From positions 1 through 28,971 of the IMG/VR virus record IMGVR_UViG_3300009159_000228: a DNA stretch of 28,971 nt. The stretch is one strand, 5' to 3'. Position numbers and translations under genes: made by a program. This document shows, in pieces, positions 1 through 7,753 of this stretch. The DNA is from a virus. The notes below the pieces were generated by a model. That model was not told where the DNA came from, searched no databases, and was given only the letters and a program-made list of their open reading frames with translations. Numbering within the stretch: position 1 is the first letter of the stretch; each line of letters begins with the position of its first letter.

Positions 1-105
1 CTTGCTCCCTTGGGCGCCTACTGGGAAAGCCTATACCCCAAGAATCGTTGGGGCGGAAACTTTAAAAGCCTGGTAGACTGCCCTCACTTTGAGAGGAACG
101 TGTAA
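1..105 (+). CDS. C-terminal end of M15-family peptidase endolysin (partial)
   Basis: An open frame enters from the left edge and stops with TAA at 103-105, giving the last 34 residues of a protein. They carry RWGGNFKSLVDCPHFE, the pattern WGG(D/N)(W/F)xSxxDxPHFE seen at the C-terminus of Peptidase_M15 (VanY / L-alanyl-D-glutamate endopeptidase) phage endolysins, where the His of PHF is a zinc ligand. Such enzymes cut peptidoglycan stem peptides at lysis. The stop codon overlaps the ATG of the next gene (TAATG), so the two are probably co-translated. The catalytic HxxxxxxD part lies outside the window, so activity cannot be judged. Confidence 0.75.
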   Translation, partial: LAPLGAYWESLYPKNRWGGNFKSLVDCPHFERNV

Positions 106-758
106 TGCCACAAGCAATGACCTTTGCGTCGCTGCAAACCGACGTCCGCAGCTACCTGGAACGTGGAGCATCTGCTGTCACGGACCCATTGGTCTATGCT
201 CAGATTCCAAGCCTGATCAACTTTGCAGAGCGCCGCATCAGCCGCGACCTCAAGATTCAGGGCTTCCAAGTGGCCGTAGTGACAAACCTACAAGCCGGGG
301 TTGCCGTGCTTCCTAAGCCAGACCGCTGGCGCGATACCATCTCCATGAACATTGGAACAGGTACTGGTAACAATACGCGCGTCCAGTTGTTTACTAGGGC
401 CTATGAGTACATCAGAAGCTACTGGCCCAATGACACCTTAGTTGATGAGCCTGTGTTCTACGGCGACTACAACTACACCAATTGGATCATTGCACCAACA
501 CCTGATGCGGCTTATCCAATTGAGATCTTGTACTACGAATTGCCTGTCTTACTAGATGAGAACACTCAGACCAACTGGCTGACCCAATATGCGCCCAACT
601 TGCTGCTGTATGCAACCCTGTTGGAAGCTACTCCCTTCCTGAAAAACGACGAACGAATCCCAGTCTGGCAGGCCATGTACCAATCAGCTGCGCAAGCGCT
701 GCAAGGTGAAGACATGAGCAAAATCCTAGACCGTGGCGCCGTGAGAAACGAGGCATAA
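105..758 (+). CDS. Head-tail adaptor protein (SU10/P22 gp4-like)
   Basis: This 217-aa protein starts at an ATG inside the TAATG overlap with the endolysin. It has the character of phage head-tail adaptors that dock under the portal in short-tailed phages: an N-terminal helix (TFASLQTDVRSYL), a segment like IPSLINFAERRISRDLKI, a beta-rich middle with repeated Tyr and Trp, and a C-terminal helical part ending near EDMSKILDRGAV. The pattern xxxIxxFIxxAExRIxRDL is typical of this adaptor family. Position is consistent: it comes just before fibre-like and gp10-like tail genes. No signal peptide or catalytic motif is visible. The family name is from recall of the pattern, not a search; the role as a virion connector is fairly likely. 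Confidence 0.6.
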   Translation: MPQAMTFASLQTDVRSYLERGASAVTDPLVYAQIPSLINFAERRISRDLKIQGFQVAVVTNLQAGVAVLPKPDRWRDTISMNIGTGTGNNTRVQLFTRAYEYIRSYWPNDTLVDEPVFYGDYNYTNWIIAPTPDAAYPIEILYYELPVLLDENTQTNWLTQYAPNLLLYATLLEATPFLKNDERIPVWQAMYQSAAQALQGEDMSKILDRGAVRNEA

Positions 759-759
759 C

Positions 760-1950
760 ATGACCACATACACCAATATCTTTGGCGGAAGCAATATCTC
801 TCCTGCAGAGATCAGCTACGCAGAAGTTTCGCTGACGGCCAACACAACTTTTGATTGGGCCCTTGAGACAGCTCCATCAACGAACTTGATTGCGGGCATC
901 ATGGATGTCACTGCTACTTCAGGTCCTTGGAGCTTGACTCTGCCAAGTGCTCTTGAAGCATCAACAGGCCAAGCAATCCTGTTCAACAACGTTGGATCAA
1001 ATTCTTTCATTATTAGGAACAACAGTGGTACTCAAGTTGCTGCGCCTGCTGCTGGTCAAGTTTGGCAGATCTACCTGACTGACAACACAACAGCTGGCGG
1101 TACTTGGCTTGCATTCCAGTTTGGTGCAGCGGTGTCTACTGCAAATGCTGCCTCTTTAGCTGGAACAGGGCTAGTCGCAATCGGATCCCTTTTGTCTTTG
1201 GCAATGCCGGTCACTTTCTTTGGAAGCAATTACTCGGCTGGTATTGACGATCGGGCAAAGACATTTATCTGGAATGGAGGAGCCGGCACCCTTACCATGA
1301 CGGCTGCCGGAACACTTGGCAACAACTGGTTCATTCAGCTTCGCAATGAAGGTACTGGCGCCATCTTAGTAGATCCTCCAGGATCTCAGACAATCAATGG
1401 CTCATCTACGCTAAGCTTTCAGCCAGGCGATTCTGCTATCATCTTTACGGACGGCAGCAATTTTTATACCCTTGGCTACGGCCAATCTCCTGTCTTTGCG
1501 TTTGACTACACATCAATCAGCGTTGCAGGAACAGGCAACTACACCTTGTCTGGTAGCGAGCTAAACAGGATTGCCTACAACTTCACAGGCGTTCTAACCG
1601 GCAACCGTACGATCATTGTGCCTCAAACTGTCCAGCAATACTGGGTGGCTAACAATACAACTGGTCCTTACACCCTTACCGTAAAGACTTCGATTGCTTC
1701 CGGTTACGCCGTCAACCAAGGCTCACGGGCCATCTTGTATTCTGACGGAACCAACGTAGTTGCTGCCGATACCGGAGGCGTTGCAGTTCCTATCAGCATC
1801 TCTGATGGTGGTACTGGAGCCACAACTGCAGGAAACGCATTGATCAATTTAGGTGGAACAGCAACTGGTATTGCCTTGTTTACGGCTGCCTCGCAAGCTG
1901 CTGCTCAAGTGGCCATCGGTCTTGATCCCATCCAAGGTGGAACTTACTAA
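760..1950 (+). CDS. Fibre- or decoration-like virion protein
   Basis: This 396-aa protein is rich in Gly, Ser, Thr and Asn, with repeated short beta-type segments such as SGPWSLTLPSA, GTLTMTAAGTLGNNWF and GNYTLSGSELNRIAYNF. The middle and C-terminal blocks look like diverged copies of one another: each runs from a cofactor-free beta stretch to an FxDGSNxYTLG or YSDGTNVVAADTG turn. The C-terminus has ISDGGTGATTAGNALINLGG, a pattern common at the ends or joints of phage tail-fibre proteins. It lies between the adaptor and gp10-like genes, one base after the upstream stop. A role as fibre, receptor-binding protein or virion decoration is inferred; no enzymatic domain is visible. Confidence 0.6.
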   Translation: MTTYTNIFGGSNISPAEISYAEVSLTANTTFDWALETAPSTNLIAGIMDVTATSGPWSLTLPSALEASTGQAILFNNVGSNSFIIRNNSGTQVAAPAAGQVWQIYLTDNTTAGGTWLAFQFGAAVSTANAASLAGTGLVAIGSLLSLAMPVTFFGSNYSAGIDDRAKTFIWNGGAGTLTMTAAGTLGNNWFIQLRNEGTGAILVDPPGSQTINGSSTLSFQPGDSAIIFTDGSNFYTLGYGQSPVFAFDYTSISVAGTGNYTLSGSELNRIAYNFTGVLTGNRTIIVPQTVQQYWVANNTTGPYTLTVKTSIASGYAVNQGSRAILYSDGTNVVAADTGGVAVPISISDGGTGATTAGNALINLGGTATGIALFTAASQAAAQVAIGLDPIQGGTY

Positions 1951-3596
1951 TGACCACAACCCCAATCGTCCTTAAGTCGCTGCCTGGCATCAAGCGTGAT
2001 GGCACCAGGTACGAGGGCGACTACTATGTTGATGGACAATGGGTCCGTTGGCAGAGGGGCCTTCCTCGTAAGGTTGGAGGCTACACCGTTGTCAACAGAT
2101 ACCTGACCGAAGTTAGCCGTGGGGTCAAGACTTTTACTCAAAATGGGCAGACATACTTTCATTCTGGCAGTGCTGGTTTTGTGCAGCGATTCACTCTTGA
2201 TGCCAGCGGAAACTCAAGCCTGATTACAGACAGGACTCCAATTACGTACGTTGTCGATGACAATAATCTTTGGCAGTTTGATGTCATCTATGACAGCCAG
2301 TCTATTCCTGCTGCAAATATGATTGTTGGCCAAGTGGCTCCAAATGCCAATTGTCTTTGCAACACAGATGGTGGCCAGTTATTTATTGGCTCAATGACAG
2401 GAACGGACGCCTTGACAGAGGTCACAACGTTTCCTGCTGGCGTAAGCGTCACCGGAGGCGTGGTTGCCTTGCATCCTTATCTGATGTACTTTGGCAACGA
2501 CGGTGTCATCGGATGGTCTGTTGCGGGAGCTCCTACTGACTTGACCGGTTTGGGTTCAGGAAGTGCTCGAGTAGCAGGTCAAAAGATCGTGCGTGGGGTT
2601 GCTCTTCGAGGTGGTCCAGGAAATGCCCCATCGGGCATCTTTTGGAGTGCTGATGCTGTTATCCGTGGATCTTTTGTGGGAGGCCAAGAGGTCTTCCAGT
2701 TTGACACGATCAGCCCATACTCTAGTATCTTGTCTGCCGCCTCAGTGATTGAGTATGACGGCCAGTACTTCTGGTTGGGAACAGACCGCATGCTGATGTT
2801 CAACGGCGTGGTTCGCGAGATCCCTAATAACCTGAACATCAACTACTTCTATGACGGTCTAAACAGGGAAGCTGCCCAACGAGTTTGGGCTTTCAAGGTT
2901 CCTCGTTACGGCGAGATCTGGTGGTGCTATCCACGCGGAACAGCCACCGAATGCACCCATGCCATCATCTACAACGTCCGTGAGAACACTTGGTATGACA
3001 CGGAGTTGCCTAATGGTGGACGGACCGCTGGGGAGTGGTCTCCTTTGTACGCTGCGCCACTTCTGTGCGGCCTACAAACATCCACTTTTGTGCCAAATAA
3101 CAGGATCACAGAAGCCGGCGATCTTCGCGTCACTCAAGACAACGATCAGCGCATTGTGGTTCCTGAAGAGGGATTTAAGGTCTGGCAGCACGAGCACGAC
3201 GTGAACGAGATTGATGGCCAGTTCATCACGGCAGTCCCTTCTTACTTTGAGACAGCTGACATGAGCATGCTTGTCCCCCAAGGCGGCTCTAAGAACAAAT
3301 GGATTCGGGTTGAATCCATAGAGCCAGACTTTGTGCAGTCTGAAAACATGACTGTTCAGCTTACAGGTAGAGCAAATGCCAAGGCTCTTGAAGTTCCTGG
3401 TCCAGAGCGTGTTATTTTTGCGGTGCCAACTACACCCTATGAGCAAGTTGTGTCTTTTAAAGAAGCTCGCCGCGAACTGCGCTTTAAGTTTACTTCAAAC
3501 ACAATCAACGGCACTTATCAGATGGGCCAGGTCATTGCCCATATTGGTGAGGCAGATGGAGATGTACTTGGCGGATTAGCAGAGGGTTCCACGTGA
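1950..3596 (+). CDS. Phage tail stabilisation protein (P22 gp10-like)
   Basis: This 548-aa protein starts at ATG in a TAATG overlap. Its N-terminus, LPGIKRDGTRYEGDYYVDG followed by QWVRWQRGLPRKVGGY, matches the phage stabilisation family (P22 gp10), where LPGxxRDGTxF...YxDGxWxRFxRGxPxKxGGY is the hallmark. In P22, gp10 forms the hub that closes the tail and holds the needle, keeping DNA inside the head. The rest is beta-propeller-like, with repeated aromatic and Gly strands such as YFWLGTDRMLMFNGVVREIP and GEIWWCYPRG. Length is near that of P22 gp10 (about 470 aa), somewhat longer. The stop overlaps the GTG start of the following small gene. Confidence 0.8.
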   Translation: MTTTPIVLKSLPGIKRDGTRYEGDYYVDGQWVRWQRGLPRKVGGYTVVNRYLTEVSRGVKTFTQNGQTYFHSGSAGFVQRFTLDASGNSSLITDRTPITYVVDDNNLWQFDVIYDSQSIPAANMIVGQVAPNANCLCNTDGGQLFIGSMTGTDALTEVTTFPAGVSVTGGVVALHPYLMYFGNDGVIGWSVAGAPTDLTGLGSGSARVAGQKIVRGVALRGGPGNAPSGIFWSADAVIRGSFVGGQEVFQFDTISPYSSILSAASVIEYDGQYFWLGTDRMLMFNGVVREIPNNLNINYFYDGLNREAAQRVWAFKVPRYGEIWWCYPRGTATECTHAIIYNVRENTWYDTELPNGGRTAGEWSPLYAAPLLCGLQTSTFVPNNRITEAGDLRVTQDNDQRIVVPEEGFKVWQHEHDVNEIDGQFITAVPSYFETADMSMLVPQGGSKNKWIRVESIEPDFVQSENMTVQLTGRANAKALEVPGPERVIFAVPTTPYEQVVSFKEARRELRFKFTSNTINGTYQMGQVIAHIGEADGDVLGGLAEGST

Positions 3597-3820
3597 TCAC
3601 GCAACCTGTTATAATAGGATTGCGCGACTGGGCGGATTGTGTCGTACTCGACCTTTCAAACTATGGCGCACTTTCAAGGCTGGACAATGAAGACAAATGG
3701 CAGGAGTGGGCGCTACAGTTCTGCGTAATTTCAGGACTAAGCCAGAAAAACGTTCCTAATCCATTTGACTTTCCTGACTGGCGTAGTTGGGCACAACGAT
3801 TTGTACAAATGGTGGACTAA
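3593..3820 (+). CDS. Small conserved phage protein, unknown function
   Basis: This 75-aa protein starts at GTG in a GTGA overlap with the gp10-like stop and ends in TAATG with the ACP gene, so it is locked into the translational chain. It is Trp-rich: KWQEWALQFCVISGL in the middle and NPFDFPDWRSWAQRFVQMVD at the end, so W..WA occurs twice, about 25 residues apart. A short Trp-rich protein of this kind often follows the gp10-like gene in environmental podovirus-like genomes, but no function is known to me. It may be a small virion or assembly factor. Reading frame and coupling are well supported; function is not. Confidence 0.7.
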   Translation: MITQPVIIGLRDWADCVVLDLSNYGALSRLDNEDKWQEWALQFCVISGLSQKNVPNPFDFPDWRSWAQRFVQMVD

Positions 3821-4110
3821 TGACCGATCAAGAATTTATTCAGCTGCTGAATGAAGTAGCTAAAAAAGCCAGGCCTTTCAATAGCGAGGTTCGGCAAATT
3901 GACTCGATGGACATGATCCTTAAGGAAACTGGCTTAGACAGCCTTGACATGCTGATGTGCATAGTTTACCTTTGCGAGATCTACGACGTAGAAGACGAAA
4001 AAAGCAAAGAGATGCTGGGCGAGACCCCGCAAGATCTTTTTAACTTCCTGAAGGAATGGGGACGCCGACAGCCAGCTGACCTAGACCAAGCAAGGGAGTG
4101 GTTCGTATGA
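3820..4110 (+). CDS. Acyl carrier protein
   Basis: This 96-aa acidic helical protein has the ACP signature TGLDSLDM. Ser41, in Asp-Ser-Leu, is the expected 4'-phosphopantetheine attachment site. Helix II follows (LDMLMCIVYLCEIYDVE), with the acidic recognition face usual for ACPs, and the C-terminal ETPQDLFNFLKEW matches the TVQAAIDYI helix of bacterial ACP. Typical ACPs have 75-85 residues; this one has a short extra tail. The ATG overlaps the upstream stop (TAATG); an upstream TTG at 3787 in frame is less likely. Its stop overlaps the start of the ketosynthase (ATGA). No phosphopantetheinyl transferase is visible, so the host enzyme would have to activate it. Fold and site are clear; the partner pathway is inferred. 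Confidence 0.88.
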   Translation: MTDQEFIQLLNEVAKKARPFNSEVRQIDSMDMILKETGLDSLDMLMCIVYLCEIYDVEDEKSKEMLGETPQDLFNFLKEWGRRQPADLDQAREWFV

Positions 4111-5228
4111 GAATCTTCCTCACCGAAAGCCGCACTGCGTGCACTGAGGACACGACTCTCTTTGAGAACCACACCTTTCCCCAAAGGGTTCACTTGTTTC
4201 CTGAGACCTACAACAGGGTCAAGACAGGATTGATCAACCCAGCCCATCAGGTAGCTGAAAAGGTCTTGGATCCCGAGCTTTTAAAGCTCCTCCGAGACAC
4301 CCAACCTGGCCGAACGGCCTTCATCCTGGCAGCCGGCAACAGCAATTTTGCCAACGAAGGCGCCAAACTCAATCGAGAAAATGAATGGACCTACAACTAC
4401 AAGGTCCTTCCATTGTCTCTGACCCAGATCTATGCTGGTCGGGTTGCTGCGCAGTGCGGAGAGATTGATCACACCGCAACGGATGCCACTGCTTGTACAT
4501 CTAGCCTCAAGGCTTTGATGGACGTACAGACCCTGATCAAGTTTTATGGCTTTGACCGGGTAGTTGTACTAGCTATTGAGGACCAGGTCAACAACATGAC
4601 CCTCCAGTTCTTTGGAGAAGCTAAAGCAACCCTGACAGAAAGCATGGCCCAGACTCACCAGGTGGTCCCCAGTGCCTTCGATTCCAAGAACTTTGGGTTC
4701 TATATAGGTCAGGGCGCTGCGTTTGCCGTATTTGAGTCAGAAGACGCTTTAAAGCGGTCAAAGTTACGGGCAAGAGCAGAGCTTTTGTCAGCTTGGACAG
4801 CAACCGAAGTTGCAAAAAACGCCATTGGACAAAGAGAAGATGGACAAGGTTTTAGACGAGCTATCGAGGGCGCGCTCAAACTTTGTCAAATTTCCTCAGA
4901 ACAAATTAAAATCGTAAAAACTCATGGTACCGGTACCAGATCTAACAACGAAGCCGAAAAAGCTGCGCTGGAAGGGTTCTTGAGTGATTTTGTAGCAACA
5001 TCGTACAAGCAACGAATCGGCCATACGATGGGAGCGAGCGGATTGTTAGAGACCCTCTTGCTGTTCAATGATTTAGAAAAGGGAACTGTCCCTGGGATCT
5101 TGAATCGTAGCGAGGAGGATCATGTATTCCTCTCAGAGGCGATTGAAGCACCTGAAGGGGCAGTGTTAAGCTTGAGTGCTGGCATGGGCAACGTGTTCAG
5201 TGCTGCGCTTTTCAACATGAGGATCTAA
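4107..5228 (+). CDS. Beta-ketoacyl-ACP synthase (KAS I/II type)
   Basis: A 373-aa thiolase-fold condensing enzyme. These enzymes join an acyl chain held on the active-site Cys to malonyl-ACP with loss of CO2. The key residues are present: Cys130 in DATACTSS, His273 in KTHGTGTRSNNEAE, and Lys301 with His306 in KQRIGHTMGASG. The C-terminal loop LSLSAGMGN corresponds to the GFGGxN region, though the usual Phe gate is changed. It is shorter than FabF/FabB (about 405-412 aa), mostly by a diverged N-terminus. ATG at 4107 overlaps the ACP stop; an in-frame GTG at 4098 adds only three residues. It is coupled to its likely partner ACP and sits among virion genes. Chain length and product cannot be read from the sequence. 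Confidence 0.9.
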   Translation: MRIFLTESRTACTEDTTLFENHTFPQRVHLFPETYNRVKTGLINPAHQVAEKVLDPELLKLLRDTQPGRTAFILAAGNSNFANEGAKLNRENEWTYNYKVLPLSLTQIYAGRVAAQCGEIDHTATDATACTSSLKALMDVQTLIKFYGFDRVVVLAIEDQVNNMTLQFFGEAKATLTESMAQTHQVVPSAFDSKNFGFYIGQGAAFAVFESEDALKRSKLRARAELLSAWTATEVAKNAIGQREDGQGFRRAIEGALKLCQISSEQIKIVKTHGTGTRSNNEAEKAALEGFLSDFVATSYKQRIGHTMGASGLLETLLLFNDLEKGTVPGILNRSEEDHVFLSEAIEAPEGAVLSLSAGMGNVFSAALFNMRI

Positions 5229-5230
5229 TT

Positions 5231-5686
5231 ATGCCGCTCGTAGACAGCCGACAACAAATGCTAGATCTTGGCGAGGTGCTTAAAGTAGCCGCCGAGAATA
5301 CAAAATCTGAATACCCGATGGAATTCGTGTATGCTTCCTTTGTAAAGGAGGTGCAGATGCCTGACAGCAAGTTTTATCGCTACGGCAATACTGTCTACAT
5401 TGTGCATGGTTCAAAAACAGAACCTCGCAAAGGCATGTTCAGGGCATTAAACGCAGATACAGCTCCAAATTTTGTAGCTTCTGGTTTTGCTTTTGTCGTT
5501 GATGCTTATAAAGCAGGATTTGACACACTGGTCACCCAGTTCAGCGACCAAAGCCTCATAAATATTTTCCGCAATGTTGCTAAACAACCCCCTAACCCTG
5601 GCATGGGCTATAACGTCACAATGCTAAAAGACGGGCAGTACCAAGTTGCTTTGCAATTGGGAAACAAACGTGAAGGAGCACAATAA
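5231..5686 (+). CDS. Conserved phage protein of the virion module, unknown
   Basis: This 151-aa soluble protein starts two bases after the ketosynthase stop and ends in TAATG with the next gene. It mixes helices and strands: SRQQMLDLGEVLKVAAENTK, KFYRYGNTVYIVHGS, MFRALNADTAPNF, GFAFVVDAYKAGFDTLVTQF and PGMGYNVTMLKDGQYQVALQLG. The order helix, strand with R(A/x)LNADT, helix, strand, then GMGY..., and a closing strand is compatible with a small acetyltransferase-like (GNAT-type) fold, but I do not see a convincing acyl-CoA binding loop, so this is only a suggestion. Related proteins occur between tail and ejection genes of environmental podovirus-like phages. If it is an acyltransferase, its position beside ACP and ketosynthase would be meaningful. 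Confidence 0.7.
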   Translation: MPLVDSRQQMLDLGEVLKVAAENTKSEYPMEFVYASFVKEVQMPDSKFYRYGNTVYIVHGSKTEPRKGMFRALNADTAPNFVASGFAFVVDAYKAGFDTLVTQFSDQSLINIFRNVAKQPPNPGMGYNVTMLKDGQYQVALQLGNKREGAQ

Positions 5687-7752
5687 TGGGTGCAGTAGCC
5701 AGTTTTGTTGAAGACGTTGTTGGCGGAGTAGTTGAAGCCGTTGGTAGCGTCGTTGAAAGCGTCGTTGACGTTGTCAAAGACGTTGGTAAGGCAATTGATG
5801 ATTATGTCATCCAGCCTATTCTTGATGATCCCCTTTCTGCAATTGCAACGGTGGCAGCTGCCACGTTCCTAGGACCGGCGGCTGCAGCTTATTTTGGCAC
5901 GTCTGCCGCTGTTGGTGTTGGTATTGCTGCAGGTGCGGCAAACACGGCAGCCGGCCTTGTTCAAGGTGAAGACTTTGGAGAAGCGATTAAAGGCGGCTTA
6001 CTGGCAGGGGCAGGAGCCGGCATTGGAGCTGAGTTCTTTGGACCTGGCGGTGGAGACGTTCCAGCTCCATCAGCAGATCCTCTTGGTGATTTTATTGCAC
6101 AGAACAATAACTTCTCTAACGTCGATGTTTCTGGCATTGGAGCCCCTAACGTTGAAGTTGGTGGACCAATTCCAAATCCACAAATTACTGCAACTGAGCT
6201 ACCTCCTCTTGGTGGCGAAACGGCTGCAACAACGCCTACTGCCGGACCAGCAGCTCCTGAAGTTACTTCGCCACTTCAAACTCAAGCAACGGTCCCAACC
6301 TCAACTGTAGACGTTCAAAGTCCTCTTCAGTCACTGAACACGGCAACTCCAACGGTTGAAATGCCTACCACTGCTCCTGCAGCAACGGCTCCTGAATTGC
6401 CAACGTTTAAGTCAGGCCTTGATACCTCATTTAACCCTGACTACAGCTTGTCAAGTGGCAATGGTGCTCCTGGTCTCAAAGTTCCTGATTTTAGAATTGA
6501 CGCTCCTACCACTAACTACTTGACAGGTCAGACAGACTTTAGCCTTACTCCTCCAGGTACATCTGGTGGCCCTGGTCTCCAAGCCCCAAGTGCTCCTAAT
6601 TTAGCAAGCATGGGTGGTGGCCAAGGTTTAACTGTTGACATGCAAGGCTTGCCTCAGTACATGGAGAATGGTGTTCCTACCACTTTCCAAGGTGCAAACG
6701 GAAACACCTACGGCAATCCAACGCCAGATGTGACAGTAAGCCAAAGCGGAATTACCCCAACGCCGCAATCAATAAATTACCCAGCAACAACTCCTCCTGT
6801 TCCTAGCGTATGGGATAACATCACTAATGGAAACCTTACAGACGCTGCAAAGCAAGTTGGTACAAGTGCTGTTGATTGGGTAACAGCAAACCCTTGGACA
6901 GCCGCGGGCGTAGGCCTAGCAGCAGCTGGAACCCTTGGCGGAGCTGGTGGTCCTCCTAATCAGCCTCCTCCAAAACCAGGATCTACGCAGGATAAGAACT
7001 TCACCAAGTCTCTGGACCTGTACAACTACATGCGCGACAAGACTAACTATGCTGGGGACATCTCCAAGTATGGTCAAGCAGGTCAACAAAATTCTGGAGA
7101 ACATCAATTCTTCCAAAACACTAAGTTTGTGCCTGTTCCAATCCCTGGTCAGACTCCAGCCACTCCTGCTAAGATGGGAGGCTTGATTCAGATGAAGCAT
7201 TTTGCTCAAGGTGGTCAAGCTCAAGGCATGCAAGATCCTCGTCGCGCTCAAATGATGCAGGCCATGGCTCAGCAGCATGCTGCCGGTCAAGGTGGTCCTC
7301 AAGGCATGGCTCAAGGACGTCCTCCAATGATGCAAGGTGGTCCTCAAGGAATGCCGCAAGGTATGCCTCCCCAAGGTGGTCCTCAAGGAATGCCTCAGCA
7401 AGGTCGTCCTCAGATGCCTCAGCGTCCTCGTGACCCTAAGATGGCCTACTATCAATATGGCAATCCTCCTATGCAAGCAAAGGCGATGGGTGGACTTAGC
7501 CAAGTGCACAGCATGAGAATCGGTGGTGGTGCAGACGGTCGTTCTGATGACGTAAATGCTGTCTTGTCTGATGGCGAATACGTGATGGATGCTGAGTCAG
7601 TGGCAATGCTGGGCAATGGATCCTCAAAGGCAGGAGCAGCTAAGCTTGACCAGATGAGATCAAAATTACGTCAGCACAAAGGGAAAGCTCTTGCAGGTGG
7701 CAAGATTAGCCCAAATGCCAAGAGCCCACTGTCCTATTTGAGAGGAGCTTAA
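5686..7752 (+). CDS. Internal/ejection-type virion protein, 688 aa
   Basis: The N-terminus is a run of Val-rich amphipathic turns (residues 1-35), then Ala/Gly-rich hydrophobic stretches around residues 45-115 of the kind seen in ejected pore or internal proteins. The middle (about 120-430) is low-complexity, rich in Pro, Thr and Ala. Residues about 455-475 carry KYGQAGQQNSGEHQFF, and two GG motifs follow (KMGGLIQMKHFAQGGQ and AMGGLSQVHSMRIGGG), separated by a Pro-Gln-Gly repeat (about 534-582). The C-terminal part (GRSDDVNAVLSDGEYVMD, then AESVAMLGNGSSKAG) is a conserved block widespread in environmental phage virion proteins. No enzyme motif is visible. SD GAAGGAG precedes the ATG. Role in DNA ejection is inferred from composition and position. 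Confidence 0.65.
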   Translation: MGAVASFVEDVVGGVVEAVGSVVESVVDVVKDVGKAIDDYVIQPILDDPLSAIATVAAATFLGPAAAAYFGTSAAVGVGIAAGAANTAAGLVQGEDFGEAIKGGLLAGAGAGIGAEFFGPGGGDVPAPSADPLGDFIAQNNNFSNVDVSGIGAPNVEVGGPIPNPQITATELPPLGGETAATTPTAGPAAPEVTSPLQTQATVPTSTVDVQSPLQSLNTATPTVEMPTTAPAATAPELPTFKSGLDTSFNPDYSLSSGNGAPGLKVPDFRIDAPTTNYLTGQTDFSLTPPGTSGGPGLQAPSAPNLASMGGGQGLTVDMQGLPQYMENGVPTTFQGANGNTYGNPTPDVTVSQSGITPTPQSINYPATTPPVPSVWDNITNGNLTDAAKQVGTSAVDWVTANPWTAAGVGLAAAGTLGGAGGPPNQPPPKPGSTQDKNFTKSLDLYNYMRDKTNYAGDISKYGQAGQQNSGEHQFFQNTKFVPVPIPGQTPATPAKMGGLIQMKHFAQGGQAQGMQDPRRAQMMQAMAQQHAAGQGGPQGMAQGRPPMMQGGPQGMPQGMPPQGGPQGMPQQGRPQMPQRPRDPKMAYYQYGNPPMQAKAMGGLSQVHSMRIGGGADGRSDDVNAVLSDGEYVMDAESVAMLGNGSSKAGAAKLDQMRSKLRQHKGKALAGGKISPNAKSPLSYLRGA
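7285..7430 (+). repeat. Pro-Gln-Gly-Met coding repeat
   Basis: The DNA word GGTGGTCCTCAAGG recurs at 7291, 7336 and 7376, encoding repeated GGPQGM units with QGMPQGMPPQ linkers inside the 688-aa virion protein. It reads as a flexible hydrophilic spacer between two GG-type motifs. The near-identity of the DNA copies suggests recent slippage expansion. Confidence 0.8.
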
Positions 7753-7753
7753 T

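Noticed and set aside
4920-4940. Palindrome GGTACCGGTACC in the ketosynthase gene.
   Set aside because: It encodes the conserved HGTGT motif, so its sequence is explained by protein constraint.
7285-7430. Gly/Pro/Gln repeat read as a collagen-like fibre domain.
   Set aside because: The repeat is GGPQGM, not a regular Gly-X-Y series, so a collagen triple helix is not supported.
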